Source: Stramenopiles sp. TOSAG23-3 (Eukaryota > Sar). From it: DNA of 20,849 bases. The stretch lies in assembly GCA_900128585.1 (NCBI GenBank), contig LT642369.1:1-20849 (forward strand), in the 5' to 3' direction. Positions 1 through 8,434 of the stretch are shown here, one piece after another; position 1 is the stretch's first letter, and each line of letters begins with the position of its first letter. Below the pieces are notes generated by a model. That model did not search any database. It had not been told where the DNA came from and was given only the letters and a program-made list of their open reading frames with translations. The position numbers and the translations under genes were made by a program.

Positions 1-1466
1 CTCTCCCCTACAAATCGGTGCCGCCTGACCTTGTACTTCCCTGCTACCTCTTCCGTTTCTACGTTGAAATGGGTGATCTCGTCGAACAGGTCCATTTTGT
101 TGCTCGTGTACGAGCCGGTTGCCGCGAACAAATGCTTCGCGGGCCCGTGCCCCTGGCCCTCCATCAGCTGGTTGATGCTCAAAAAGTCGCACGGCTTGCC
201 CGAGCACAGCGCCGTCTTCTTTACGATGGTCTTGCGTGCCAGGTCGCACGTTACTTTGTACAGTGTCTGGGTCCCGAGGCCATCGCTTGACGCGCGTTTC
301 GTGTACACGCTGGAGCCGGGCGAGAACCCGAACTCGTTGCCAAATTTGTAGCGGTCAAAGGCGCTGGTCACGAGCACGACGTGGTCGTTCGTGCTTTCGT
401 ACGCCATCCCGTGGTGCACGCTGAGCGCGCTCTCCCCGAAATCAATAACGACTTCTGTTCGAGAACTGTTCCTAGGCACAAAGGCAATTTTCATGGTCTT
501 CGACCGGTCCTGCTCGACGACGTTGATCAGCTGTCCGAACCCGGTGGCCGCTTTGATCGCCCCGGGGACGCTGATGGCGATGGGGTTGCAGAGCAAGACG
601 TAGTAGTTCGGGGTGATGAGAAAGTCGTGGCTCTGGTAGAGTCCGTCGGACTCAAACACTTGCTTGTGTAAGAGTTCGAACTTGTCGTCAAACTCGTAGA
701 AAATGAACCTACTTTTCATGCTGAACTGGTTGACGGAGTCCCACCCGCAGCCCACGAAGCGGTTCCGCGTGTGGTCCACCCTCGTGTGGGCCAAGAACGG
801 CCGGCGCCGCGATATCCGACCGTTGAAGGTGTAAATCCCTTTGGTCTCCAAGGTCTTGGGGTCCATCAAATGGGGTGGGCCGCCCTCGTACAGGGCGAGC
901 AGCTGGTTCCCGTACTCCACGATGCAGGTGTTGGCCGTCCCGTCGCCGTAGGTTGGGGCAAGTATGTTGCGGACGGCCCCGAGGCTGGTGGTCGAGTATG
1001 GGTTGCTTCCCAGTCCCCGGTACACCATTCTCCCCTTCTCTTCCAGCACCTCTTTGTTGTACGTGCTGGTCCTGACGTACTTTCCCTCGTACATTACCCG
1101 GTTGTTCCTGGCGCTGAACTGAAACTTTCGAATGAACCCGTGGCCATCGAACGGGTGCTTGGCCGTCCGGTGCCCCTCCTTGTCGGTGAAGTGGTTGATC
1201 CCCGGCCCGTTCAGGTAGTAGGTCCCGTTGAGGCCCTCCGGAAGCTTTCCCTGCACGATGTCTAACTCGACGGGCGTGTCCGTCTCCTCCGCGTTCGGCC
1301 CTCCCAACAAGTACTGCACATCTTTGAGCGTGAACGGCCAGTCCTCTGAGAACGGTTCGAGCTGTTCCAATTGGTGGGTCGGGCTCGTCGGCACACTACC
1401 CGGGCTCACCATGTACGCCCCAACGGCAGCCCCCACCGCGGCAAGGGTCATTTTCTTCGTATCCAT
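1..1466 (-). CDS. Carotenoid cleavage oxygenase (RPE65/CCD family), C-terminus cut by window edge
   Basis: The minus frame is open from an ATG at 1466 to the left edge (488 residues read, no stop). Family features seen: LPEGLNGTYYLNGPG (residues 75-89), HPFDGHGFIRKF (104-115) and YEGGPPHLMDPKTLETKG (193-210). Three of the four expected iron-ligand histidines are visible: H227 in AHTRVD, H280 in SHDFLITPNYY, and H351 (or H352) in VHHGMAYES. The fourth should lie past the left edge, because the reading stops near the point where family members carry their GEPVFVP-like segment. Such enzymes are non-haem Fe(II) dioxygenases that cut carotenoids or apocarotenoids at a double bond, making retinal-type products or signalling apocarotenoids. 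Residues 6-20 are hydrophobic and could be a membrane anchor or targeting signal. The substrate cannot be told from the sequence. The gene is divergent from the DUF202 gene. The family call is strong. Confidence 0.93.
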   Translation of the reverse strand, partial: MDTKKMTLAAVGAAVGAYMVSPGSVPTSPTHQLEQLEPFSEDWPFTLKDVQYLLGGPNAEETDTPVELDIVQGKLPEGLNGTYYLNGPGINHFTDKEGHRTAKHPFDGHGFIRKFQFSARNNRVMYEGKYVRTSTYNKEVLEEKGRMVYRGLGSNPYSTTSLGAVRNILAPTYGDGTANTCIVEYGNQLLALYEGGPPHLMDPKTLETKGIYTFNGRISRRRPFLAHTRVDHTRNRFVGCGWDSVNQFSMKSRFIFYEFDDKFELLHKQVFESDGLYQSHDFLITPNYYVLLCNPIAISVPGAIKAATGFGQLINVVEQDRSKTMKIAFVPRNSSRTEVVIDFGESALSVHHGMAYESTNDHVVLVTSAFDRYKFGNEFGFSPGSSVYTKRASSDGLGTQTLYKVTCDLARKTIVKKTALCSGKPCDFLSINQLMEGQGHGPAKHLFAATGSYTSNKMDLFDEITHFNVETEEVAGKYKVRRHRFVGE

Positions 1467-2550
1467 CCGTATGAAACGTGTAGCGTCTAATAATACTTAT
1501 GGTGTTGAAACTATTCTTCAATAAATGTGTGTACTTCATTACATTTCCATCCGACGTTTATTTAAATAAATATGGTAGACGACCATGTCGAAGAGATAGA
1601 TAGAAATCCATTTCTGATTTAAATATATTATTATTTTTTATTTTGTTGTTGTTTTTTGTTGTGTTGTATGAGAAATGTAAATGTGGTGGGTGGGGGGGTT
1701 AAAAAATTAAATATATTAAGAGCAACACAGCATTATTAAATGAATGATGTTGATTTGTTTTGTTCGATTTGGTATTCTTCCGTATTAATTATATTATTAT
1801 TGTTGAGAAGAAGATGGAGTCCTAGAAAGAAAGAAAGAAAAAGAAAGAAAGAAAGAAAGAAAGAAAAAAAGAGAAATTATTAAAAGTTGTGGTTGGTCGG
1901 TTGTCCATTTAAAAGAAGAGATTGTTCACCTAACTGTTCACCTGTTATTAGTCGTCTATTATCATTATAGTGAGGACCATACCTCGTACTTTTATTGGTA
2001 CCTGCTATTACCCTTTCCTCCTTTACCTAGTAGTTTATTTATTAATTAACATCTAAATAATATAGAGAGATAAGAACTCCAAGAAGAAGAAGAAGAAGAA
2101 GAACGAACAAAAAGAAAGAAAGAAACAAACAAATGATGATAAAAGGTGATACGCGTAGGTGATATTAATAGGTGATGGCCAGAGTGGATGAGAGGAGACA
2201 ACATGATTGATTTTGATGATGATGAATGTAAGTATGAATGATGTGTTCTTCTTCCTTCTTCTTCTTCTTCATCAATAAGATCATCTTCAATTCATCAACG
2301 TATAATAAGAATAAGTAACATAAAAAAATTAAGATATTTATATAATACAGTAGTATAAGTATCGATTGGAATGATTATAAAAGTACAAATTAACAGAAGG
2401 GTGTACTACGATTCAGAAAGTAGTTTCTATTCCTAACCAGACGTAAGATATATATTTGTTATAAGACCAACGGAACAGCGAACACCAACACCGAATAAAC
2501 GCCTTCTTTTCTTCATTTACGACACCACCAAGCTCCATTCCACAAACAAT
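1467..2550. other. AT-rich divergent intergenic region with microsatellites
   Basis: This spacer lies between the starts of two divergent genes, so it should hold both promoters. No credible gene was found. It holds an AAAG-rich tract (about 1824-1875), an AAG tract (about 2081-2103) and a TTC tract (about 2246-2270). It also has a small near-palindrome, AGAAATCCATTTCT, near 1600, and a doubled TGTTCACCT near 1925-1945. No promoter element can be named with confidence. Confidence 0.6.
1824..1875. repeat. AAAG microsatellite
   Basis: This is a purine-only run built mainly of AAAG units with some AAAAG and poly-A interruptions. It is non-coding and typical of the spacers in this window. Confidence 0.85.
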
Positions 2551-3336
2551 ATGCCGCCCAAAAAGTCCCTCGATAGCAAAGATATCGAGATGCAACAACA
2601 GAACGCCAACATGAACAGTTGGGCCCTTCCTAAAAACGTGGGTTACAATCGTCGTCAGTCCCATGCGGTTGCAGCGGCACTGGGGATGGTAATGGTCTCC
2701 CGCGTCAACAATGGGCTGTCCGCACTGCCTACCGAGGCCCACAGGGCAATTCAGGAAAGCTTCAAGTTCAAAAAGAACCCGATGCGGAACCGGAAAAACA
2801 AGAAAGCCGGCGGCGACTCCCAAGACGCCAATCTCCTGAAAAGTGATCAAGGCAGGCTACCAACGCTATCCGAGGACTTACGGTCGAGCAACGGCAGTTT
2901 TAACGACGACGAATATGACGAGGAGGGCGATGGCCTCATACCCTTGGACCCGTCGTTAATGTTTTCCATGGAAAGAACCGTTTTGAGCGCGTACAACCAA
3001 GCCTTCCAGATCATGATGGTTGGCGGAGGCCTTATGGCCGTTGGTGCGCAGAACGACAATACCCCCAGCGATATTGGGATCTGCATCTTTGTCTGTGGCA
3101 TCATTTACGGTGCAATCAGCTACGGGATGCACGTGCACCGATTGAATGCCCTCAGGCATGGCCGAAAAATTCCCATTGAGTCCTCACTTTTATGGATCGG
3201 GAGTCTCATGTTGTTTGCAACCGCAGGAATGAGCATTGAGTTGTACTACGCCATCGTCTACCCGTACCTTAGCAGGGCGCAGGAGGTTAGCTTTGCGGGA
3301 TCCCCGTTTGACGGCGGTAATTCAACGGGCCGGTAA
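2551..3336 (+). CDS. DUF202 / VTC-like three-helix membrane protein
   Basis: This 261-residue protein starts at an ATG in ACAAACAATATG and ends in TAA. The N-terminal 130 residues are polar, with a basic patch (KFKKNPMRNRKNKKAGG, 72-88) followed by an acidic stretch (NDDEYDEEGDG, 118-128). The C-terminal domain begins with FSMERTVLSAYNQAF (138-152), which matches the ERTxL hallmark of DUF202 and VTC1-type proteins. About three membrane helices follow (roughly 150-166, 173-193, 212-236), with an HVHRLNALRHGR loop between the second and third. In yeast, VTC1-type domains form the membrane part of the vacuolar polyphosphate polymerase. Here there is no SPX or polymerase domain, so this would be at most a membrane subunit or a DUF202 protein of unknown role. 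It is convergent with the EF-hand gene, whose stop lies about 400 bp away. Confidence 0.82.
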   Translation: MPPKKSLDSKDIEMQQQNANMNSWALPKNVGYNRRQSHAVAAALGMVMVSRVNNGLSALPTEAHRAIQESFKFKKNPMRNRKNKKAGGDSQDANLLKSDQGRLPTLSEDLRSSNGSFNDDEYDEEGDGLIPLDPSLMFSMERTVLSAYNQAFQIMMVGGGLMAVGAQNDNTPSDIGICIFVCGIIYGAISYGMHVHRLNALRHGRKIPIESSLLWIGSLMLFATAGMSIELYYAIVYPYLSRAQEVSFAGSPFDGGNSTGR

Positions 3337-3373
3337 GCAAGCAAAGGCCGTTAAATTTGTAATATATAACAAA

Positions 3374-3379
3374 AATAAA
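3374..3379 (+). terminator. Possible poly(A) signal AATAAA
   Basis: AATAAA occurs 38 bases past the DUF202 stop codon, a reasonable place for a polyadenylation signal. In such AT-rich DNA the hexamer is common by chance. Confidence 0.3.
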
Positions 3380-3437
3380 TGAACAATTATCGCGTGTTAA
3401 GAAAGTGCCATTATTAATTTATGATATTTTAATTGCT

Positions 3438-3704
3438 TACGGGTCTTTTGACATCGACGCAATTCCACGCACCGATTCGGATCATGCATGGAGTACCCGT
3501 GAGAATAAATAGTCCAGACTAAGTGACAAGGGTAATATTGATTAGTAAAATCTCTGGAGCAGAGATAATTTCGCAGTATATGACGAAGAAATTTTAATTA
3601 CACATTTTAATAAACACAGGTAGTACATTATGAAGAAATGTAAACGTTTTTAATTACTTAAAGAACAGACAATTTTCTTGTTTTAACAGACAATTTTCTT
3701 GTTT
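3438..3704 (+). repeat. Dispersed repeat copy A (degenerate coding fragment plus AACAGMCAATTTTCTTGT motif)
   Basis: At 3438-3509 the frame reads YGSF, then five unrelated residues, then PRTDSDHAWSTRENK and a TAG stop at 3510-3512. The same peptide appears at 10847-10918 as YGSF...PSTDSDHQWSTSENE, with 15 of 24 residues identical. At 3664-3683 and again at 3685-3704 there is a 20-base motif, AACAGACAATTTTCTTGTTT, as a 21-base tandem repeat. The same motif (one base changed) follows the peptide directly at 10921-10940 and occurs inverted at 18904-18923. In copy A the peptide and motif are separated by about 150 bases, as if something had inserted there. This is probably the remnant of a mobile element family not recognised here. 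Confidence 0.6.
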
Positions 3705-3733
3705 AATTCTTATAAAATTTTCCTAACCTCGTT

Positions 3734-6700
3734 TTAGCATATTGACGACACCCACTGGCCAGAAGGAATTATTTCAGGAAGAATCTTGTCTTTGTTTGTC
3801 GTCGTCACTGCAACTCGAGGTGACACTGCCTTGGCTGGGACTATAGCGTCCGCTTTCCCGTTGGAAGGCCGAGGACTTCGCTGGACATTCCGAGAATATT
3901 TTCCCGATCGGGGCGGGCGCCCTCCCCTCGGCGGTGGCGGGCTTGGCACAAACGGAGTGTTTGCATTCAGCTTCTTGTATGCGTTTCCGACGGAAAACTT
4001 CGAAGAGTAGTACTGGGGCTTGCTTGATGCGTCCGTCCATACCTTTTGCGAAGAGCGCAACACGCCAGTCCAGTTCCGGGGGCTTCGTCTCAAGATAAGG
4101 TCTCCCTTCTGCTTTCCCTTTCGCGACCGTTTTCTCCTCTTTCGAATTCTGTCGGACTCCGTTTCGACACCTCGCAGCTGGCGGTAAACGCGCCCACCCC
4201 GTTTTACCGGCTCGGTGCGGGGGTTCCCGTCCACGCTCGGTCCCCCCAAGGACTTGATCAATAGCTTTTGAAGCAGGTCCCGGCGCCTGGGGGACATGAT
4301 TTTTGGGGTGCTGAAGAGCTTCGTATCATTGCCGTACTCACCATCGTCTTGGAACGTTTCGGGAATTTCTTCGCCGGCAACGCTCGCCTGGGGGGTTGCG
4401 TTTCTGCTCGCGGCGGCCCTGGCCGATGCTTCGCGCTGGCGCCTCAGGTCGGTCTGCATTTGTTTTTTCTTCAAATACGCCGCCCGCCTCTTCTCGCGTT
4501 CTAAAAGAGGTGATGGCGGGTTCGGGTTGGTCACCACCACGCCCGAGCCCGTGATGGCGGACCCCCTCCGGAGATTCGTGGCGCCTAACATGCGCTTTGG
4601 TCTTGTAGAGCCACTCATCGGCCGTTTCTCGAAGTAGCTCTCCCCAGTGTAGTCTTGGTGAATGTTGCTTATGAACTCCGTCAAATCGATGGTGTTGCTC
4701 TTGTCTTCGTCGAATTTAGTGAAGATGTCATCCACCTGCTGCTTCGTCAGGTTGACCCCCAACAGTTTGAGCTGCTTTCCAAAGTCTGCTCGCCCCATTT
4801 GAATCTGGGGCTTTTGCTCCGGGTCGACCACGCCCGCTTTTTGAAAGCGCCGCATCAGCTGGCGCACGGTGTCGCTGCTTTTGCTTGTCCGACAGTCCAC
4901 CCGCATGCGAATCTGATCCACAATATCGGAGATGGGTGCGTTTTTAGAAAAAGTCAAGCCGCCGATAAAGGAGGAGTTGTCTTTCCTCCGTTTTTCTGCC
5001 TTGCGGCGGCGGGCGGCGATCATCTTTGCGTCCTTCTCCCGGGACTTTTCCCACCAAGGCTTGCGCGAAAACTCCTCAGGGAGGATTGCGCGCAGGAACT
5101 CGTGCATGGAGACCCCCCCGCTTCGGTCGGTGTCGATGTCGTTGAAGAGTGCCTCCGTTTCCGCCTGGGTCATCATCACGCCCAGGACCGCGATTTGCTC
5201 TTGCAAGACCTCGCTTGTCATCTCCTCTTTTTGGCCAAAGCTCACTTTGCCATCCCCGTGGGACGCGAAGATGTTCCGCACCTTTCGCAGCTGGTCCGAG
5301 GGGCGCTTGCTACGCTGGACGATACGGTCGTGAATCAGCCGCTTGAGGCTCTTCACGGGCCGCTGCACTTTCTGCACGGCCCGCTGGCGAAACTGCTTGC
5401 GCGACAGTTTCCTCTTCCGCCGGGCCGTGCTTAGCTTCTGTGACTCCTCTAAGTCTTGCCGTGCGGACAAGAACGACGATTGCTCGATCTCGTCGGGGAA
5501 AATCGAGCGCATGAACTCTTGGATGGATATTTTCCCGTTCCCGTTGAGGTCAAATTTCTGAAAGATTGCCTTCAGCTGCTTGTCGTGCAGGGTGATGCCC
5601 AACTTTTGCAGTTTCTCGTGAAACTCTGTCTCCCCGCACTCGCCGCCAAAACCGAAGAGGCGCAGTATTTGGCGGGTCTGGTCGGACTGCCGGGAGCTGT
5701 ACGCCGTGATCTTCTCGCGGACAAGGTTGATGCAGCCCTCCACCGTCAGGTTGTCCACGGGACCGGCTTGGTAGTACTGTGACCCTTGTTTGACGATCTG
5801 CCGCTTCGCGTGCGCCACTTTCTGTTGGTCCCGCATGCTCTTGATATGCCACGCCTCCTCGGTCACGTCCTCGCCCAGGATGCCGTTCAAGAACTCGATC
5901 AGGGAAATGTCCCCGCTCCCGTCCTTGTCGAACTCTTTGAACAAAGCCTTCGACTGGGCGTCTGTCATCGACACCCCGAGCATGGCAACGTGCTCCCGAA
6001 AGTCTGGCTCGAGCAAGTCGTGCTTCTTCGAGTCGGTCAGGCCTTTCTTGAAGATGCGGGAGACTTTGCGGACCTGGTCGCTGGACTTTTTCGACAGCTG
6101 CTTCACTTTGTCGCTGATCAGCTGCTTGACCTGCCTCGGGGAGAGCTCGGGCTGTGCAGGCGACCTAAAATTTCGCTGGTAGTCCGCAGCGTTGTTCCGA
6201 AACAAGTTCTTCTTGGCCTTGAGGGCCTTGTTCTGGTCTTCCCGGGCCTGGATGTACCAGGGCTGCTCTTCCCATCCCGACGGGTTGCACTTTTGGAAGA
6301 ACTCGTTCATGCTGACGGTGCCGCTGCCATCCTCGTCGACGTACTCGAAGAAGCGCTTGGCCTCCTTCTCGGACAGGACGATTTCAATCTTTAGCAGCTG
6401 GTTCTGCATCTCCTTTGGCCCCAACTCCTTGGACTTTCCCGAGCCCTTCCCGTAGGCCGCAAATATCCGCCGAATCTTTCGCATCTGGTCCGTGGGCTTG
6501 GCCGTAAGCTGGACGATCCGTTCTGCAATCAGCGTTGCGATCTGTTTCGGGGTCCGGTTGCTCGAGGCCATGGCCAGCCGGAACGAGTTGGCGTCCGCGG
6601 CCTCCCGCCGTTTGCTCCGCTGCGCGGCCTCCTGGTCGCGGCGCTTGTCATGCCACGAGTTCCCGCTGGAGTCTTTTGGGATGACCCCGCGCAAAAACTC

Positions 6701-7099
6701 GGTCAGGGTGATGCCCCCGCTGTTGTCCGCGTCGATTTTGCGAAAGAGCCCCTTTGCCTGGTCCTCCGTCAGCGTAAACCCTAGCCGCTCGACCAACCGC
6801 TTGAAGGTGTGCTTGTTCAACTCCGACGCCCGGCCGAAAAGGTTGTGTATGCGCCGCTGCTGGTCGCTTGCCCGGGGAGACAGGCCCTCGATCTTGTACT
6901 GGATCTTCTTCTGCACCTCGTCCACGGAGAGGTATGGCTGCGGCGGCGCCCGCTTCGTGGACTTTTGCAATTCCACTTGCGCCTCGATCGCCTCCATGTC
7001 GTACCCTTTCCCGTACTCCTTGTCCGGGGTAGGCTCCCGCTTTCGCAGGATCGAGCCTTCGTTCTGGTGATCCATCGCCATCGCGCGGTCGATTGACAT
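3734..7099 (-). CDS. Six-module EF-hand repeat protein
   Basis: This 1121-residue protein starts at an ATG at 7099 (A at -3; other in-frame ATGs follow at residues 7 and 9) and ends in TAA. Residues about 60-825 hold six tandem modules of about 125-140 residues. Each has an SDQxR-type helix motif (S78, T203, S340, S472, S601, S742; the last reads SDT), then a helix-turn segment ending LG(V/I/F)xLT, then one canonical EF-hand loop. The loops are D123-E134, D255-E266, D391-E402, D517-E528, D656-E667 and D797-E808. The usual loop glycine is kept in five and is N802 in the sixth. A W/F-plus-charged segment (SWHDKRRDQ, PWYIQAREDQ and similar) closes each module. The C-terminal 300 residues are basic, low in complexity and rich in RKR and proline. 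It probably binds six calcium ions and acts as a calcium-responsive scaffold; partners are unknown. No catalytic domain was seen. Confidence 0.88.
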   Translation of the reverse strand: MSIDRAMAMDHQNEGSILRKREPTPDKEYGKGYDMEAIEAQVELQKSTKRAPPQPYLSVDEVQKKIQYKIEGLSPRASDQQRRIHNLFGRASELNKHTFKRLVERLGFTLTEDQAKGLFRKIDADNSGGITLTEFLRGVIPKDSSGNSWHDKRRDQEAAQRSKRREAADANSFRLAMASSNRTPKQIATLIAERIVQLTAKPTDQMRKIRRIFAAYGKGSGKSKELGPKEMQNQLLKIEIVLSEKEAKRFFEYVDEDGSGTVSMNEFFQKCNPSGWEEQPWYIQAREDQNKALKAKKNLFRNNAADYQRNFRSPAQPELSPRQVKQLISDKVKQLSKKSSDQVRKVSRIFKKGLTDSKKHDLLEPDFREHVAMLGVSMTDAQSKALFKEFDKDGSGDISLIEFLNGILGEDVTEEAWHIKSMRDQQKVAHAKRQIVKQGSQYYQAGPVDNLTVEGCINLVREKITAYSSRQSDQTRQILRLFGFGGECGETEFHEKLQKLGITLHDKQLKAIFQKFDLNGNGKISIQEFMRSIFPDEIEQSSFLSARQDLEESQKLSTARRKRKLSRKQFRQRAVQKVQRPVKSLKRLIHDRIVQRSKRPSDQLRKVRNIFASHGDGKVSFGQKEEMTSEVLQEQIAVLGVMMTQAETEALFNDIDTDRSGGVSMHEFLRAILPEEFSRKPWWEKSREKDAKMIAARRRKAEKRRKDNSSFIGGLTFSKNAPISDIVDQIRMRVDCRTSKSSDTVRQLMRRFQKAGVVDPEQKPQIQMGRADFGKQLKLLGVNLTKQQVDDIFTKFDEDKSNTIDLTEFISNIHQDYTGESYFEKRPMSGSTRPKRMLGATNLRRGSAITGSGVVVTNPNPPSPLLEREKRRAAYLKKKQMQTDLRRQREASARAAASRNATPQASVAGEEIPETFQDDGEYGNDTKLFSTPKIMSPRRRDLLQKLLIKSLGGPSVDGNPRTEPVKRGGRVYRQLRGVETESDRIRKRRKRSRKGKQKGDLILRRSPRNWTGVLRSSQKVWTDASSKPQYYSSKFSVGNAYKKLNANTPFVPSPPPPRGGRPPRSGKYSRNVQRSPRPSNGKADAIVPAKAVSPRVAVTTTNKDKILPEIIPSGQWVSSIC

Positions 7100-8434
7100 G
7101 ATGGACTAGTTGCAATCGGCGCCCGCGCGTGTGTGTGCGTGCGAATAGGAACAACAACCTCTATGCCTAGAGAAAATAGGATGCTGGAACTCTCTCTCTC
7201 TCTCGCTCGCTCGTCAATAGTTAGTTTCAAACACTGAATAATAAATAGACTCCGAATCAATCCAATTGACTGAAATGAAATCAATGAAGAATTATTAATT
7301 GTAAAAGTGATGACCAAACCTTTTTCTTTATTCAATTCATTCCTTTATTCATCAATTCCATATAATACATATTTGTTTTTCCTTCTCCTCTCACAACAAA
7401 CAAACTCTTCTTCATCTCTTGTATAATATTATATGGACTAATAATAATATAGAGAGATAGTATTATAATAGATGACTATATTTTTAACACTTTTTTTTAA
7501 CTTTTTTGCGCGAGATCTTTCTTCTTCTTCTTCTTCTTTATATAATATAGAAATACCATTGGTGGTGGGTTATATAATTTGGCGTAACAGATAAAAAATC
7601 CACTTTTTTTCAATTAATTTGTATACTGTATACCTGTATATTTATGTATTATTGTATATTATAAGTGAACAATATACCGTATTCTTCTTTCTTTCTTTCT
7701 TTCTAATAATTTTATTTCATTAACGAAGAAAAGAAGAAGCAAAAAGCAAAGCGTTTCAATTGAAAAAAAATGGATTTTCTTTACTCTACATGAAATTGTA
7801 GTTGTATGAAATTAATTATATAGAATATACTACTGTATCTTAAATTGAAAAAAAGGTTTAAATAAAATGCTCTATTTAACTATAATTATGACTACTTTTT
7901 TAAAACCCTTTTTAATGCAATATAAACCATTTATAATAATTAGATAGAGAGAGATAGAGAAGAGACTATAATATGTATTATTATAAGTACATAATATATT
8001 ATCAATTTATGTAATTTTAGGAACATTTTCATTTTTCATGAAACGCCCTAACTAATAAAAAATTAGAAGTGTGCAAATGATAGGTGTACAAATATAAATA
8101 GTATAGGATTCTTTTGTAATGTATGTGTTAAACGAAAATATGATAAAATAATTTGTGATGAGTGAGTGTGAGGAGTGGTGAGATGATGATGATGGATACG
8201 CGAGAGAAAAAAAAGAAGAAGAAGAAGAAGGAGAAAAAGAAGTATTTATTATTATATGTAAGCGCAGTACGATTTCCTTCCATTTGGGTAACAAACGTTT
8301 TCTGCCCTGCTTCCGTTTTCGTTTCATTTCGTTTCGAACCATAGATGGTCAACGTATTCATTGATTCGTACAGACACAATTACAGTATAGTATATATTGC
8401 AGTTAGATTCCAGCCTGTATCCTCATCACCGTAA
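7100..8434. other. AT-rich divergent intergenic region between two EF-hand genes
   Basis: No supported gene lies in this 1.3-kb spacer, which separates the starts of two divergent calcium-type genes and must hold both promoters. It contains TC dinucleotides (about 7190-7210), a CTT tract (about 7518-7539), a CTTT tract (about 7684-7704), a GTATACTGTATACCTG segment near 7621 and a purine tract at 8201-8243. Short open frames here follow microsatellites and have no gene-like composition. Confidence 0.6.
8201..8243. repeat. GAA-rich purine tract
   Basis: This is an almost pure A/G tract with AAG units, about 190-230 bases upstream of the kinase start codon. It is non-coding and could influence promoter DNA structure, but nothing in the sequence proves that. 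Confidence 0.7.

Noticed and set aside
1467-2550. tRNA or other structural RNA genes in the spacers
   Set aside because: No cloverleaf, anticodon loop or conserved RNA box was found by eye in any spacer. A covariance-model search would be needed to exclude them.
4655-5434. Plus-strand open frames over the EF-hand gene (also near 5786-6394 and 6492-7070)
   Set aside because: They are shadows of the minus-strand gene. Their sequence shows no domain, while the minus frame has six EF loops.
8052-8342. Minus-strand frames over the GAA tract before the kinase
   Set aside because: They encode serine/phenylalanine runs from the microsatellite, with no protein-like features.
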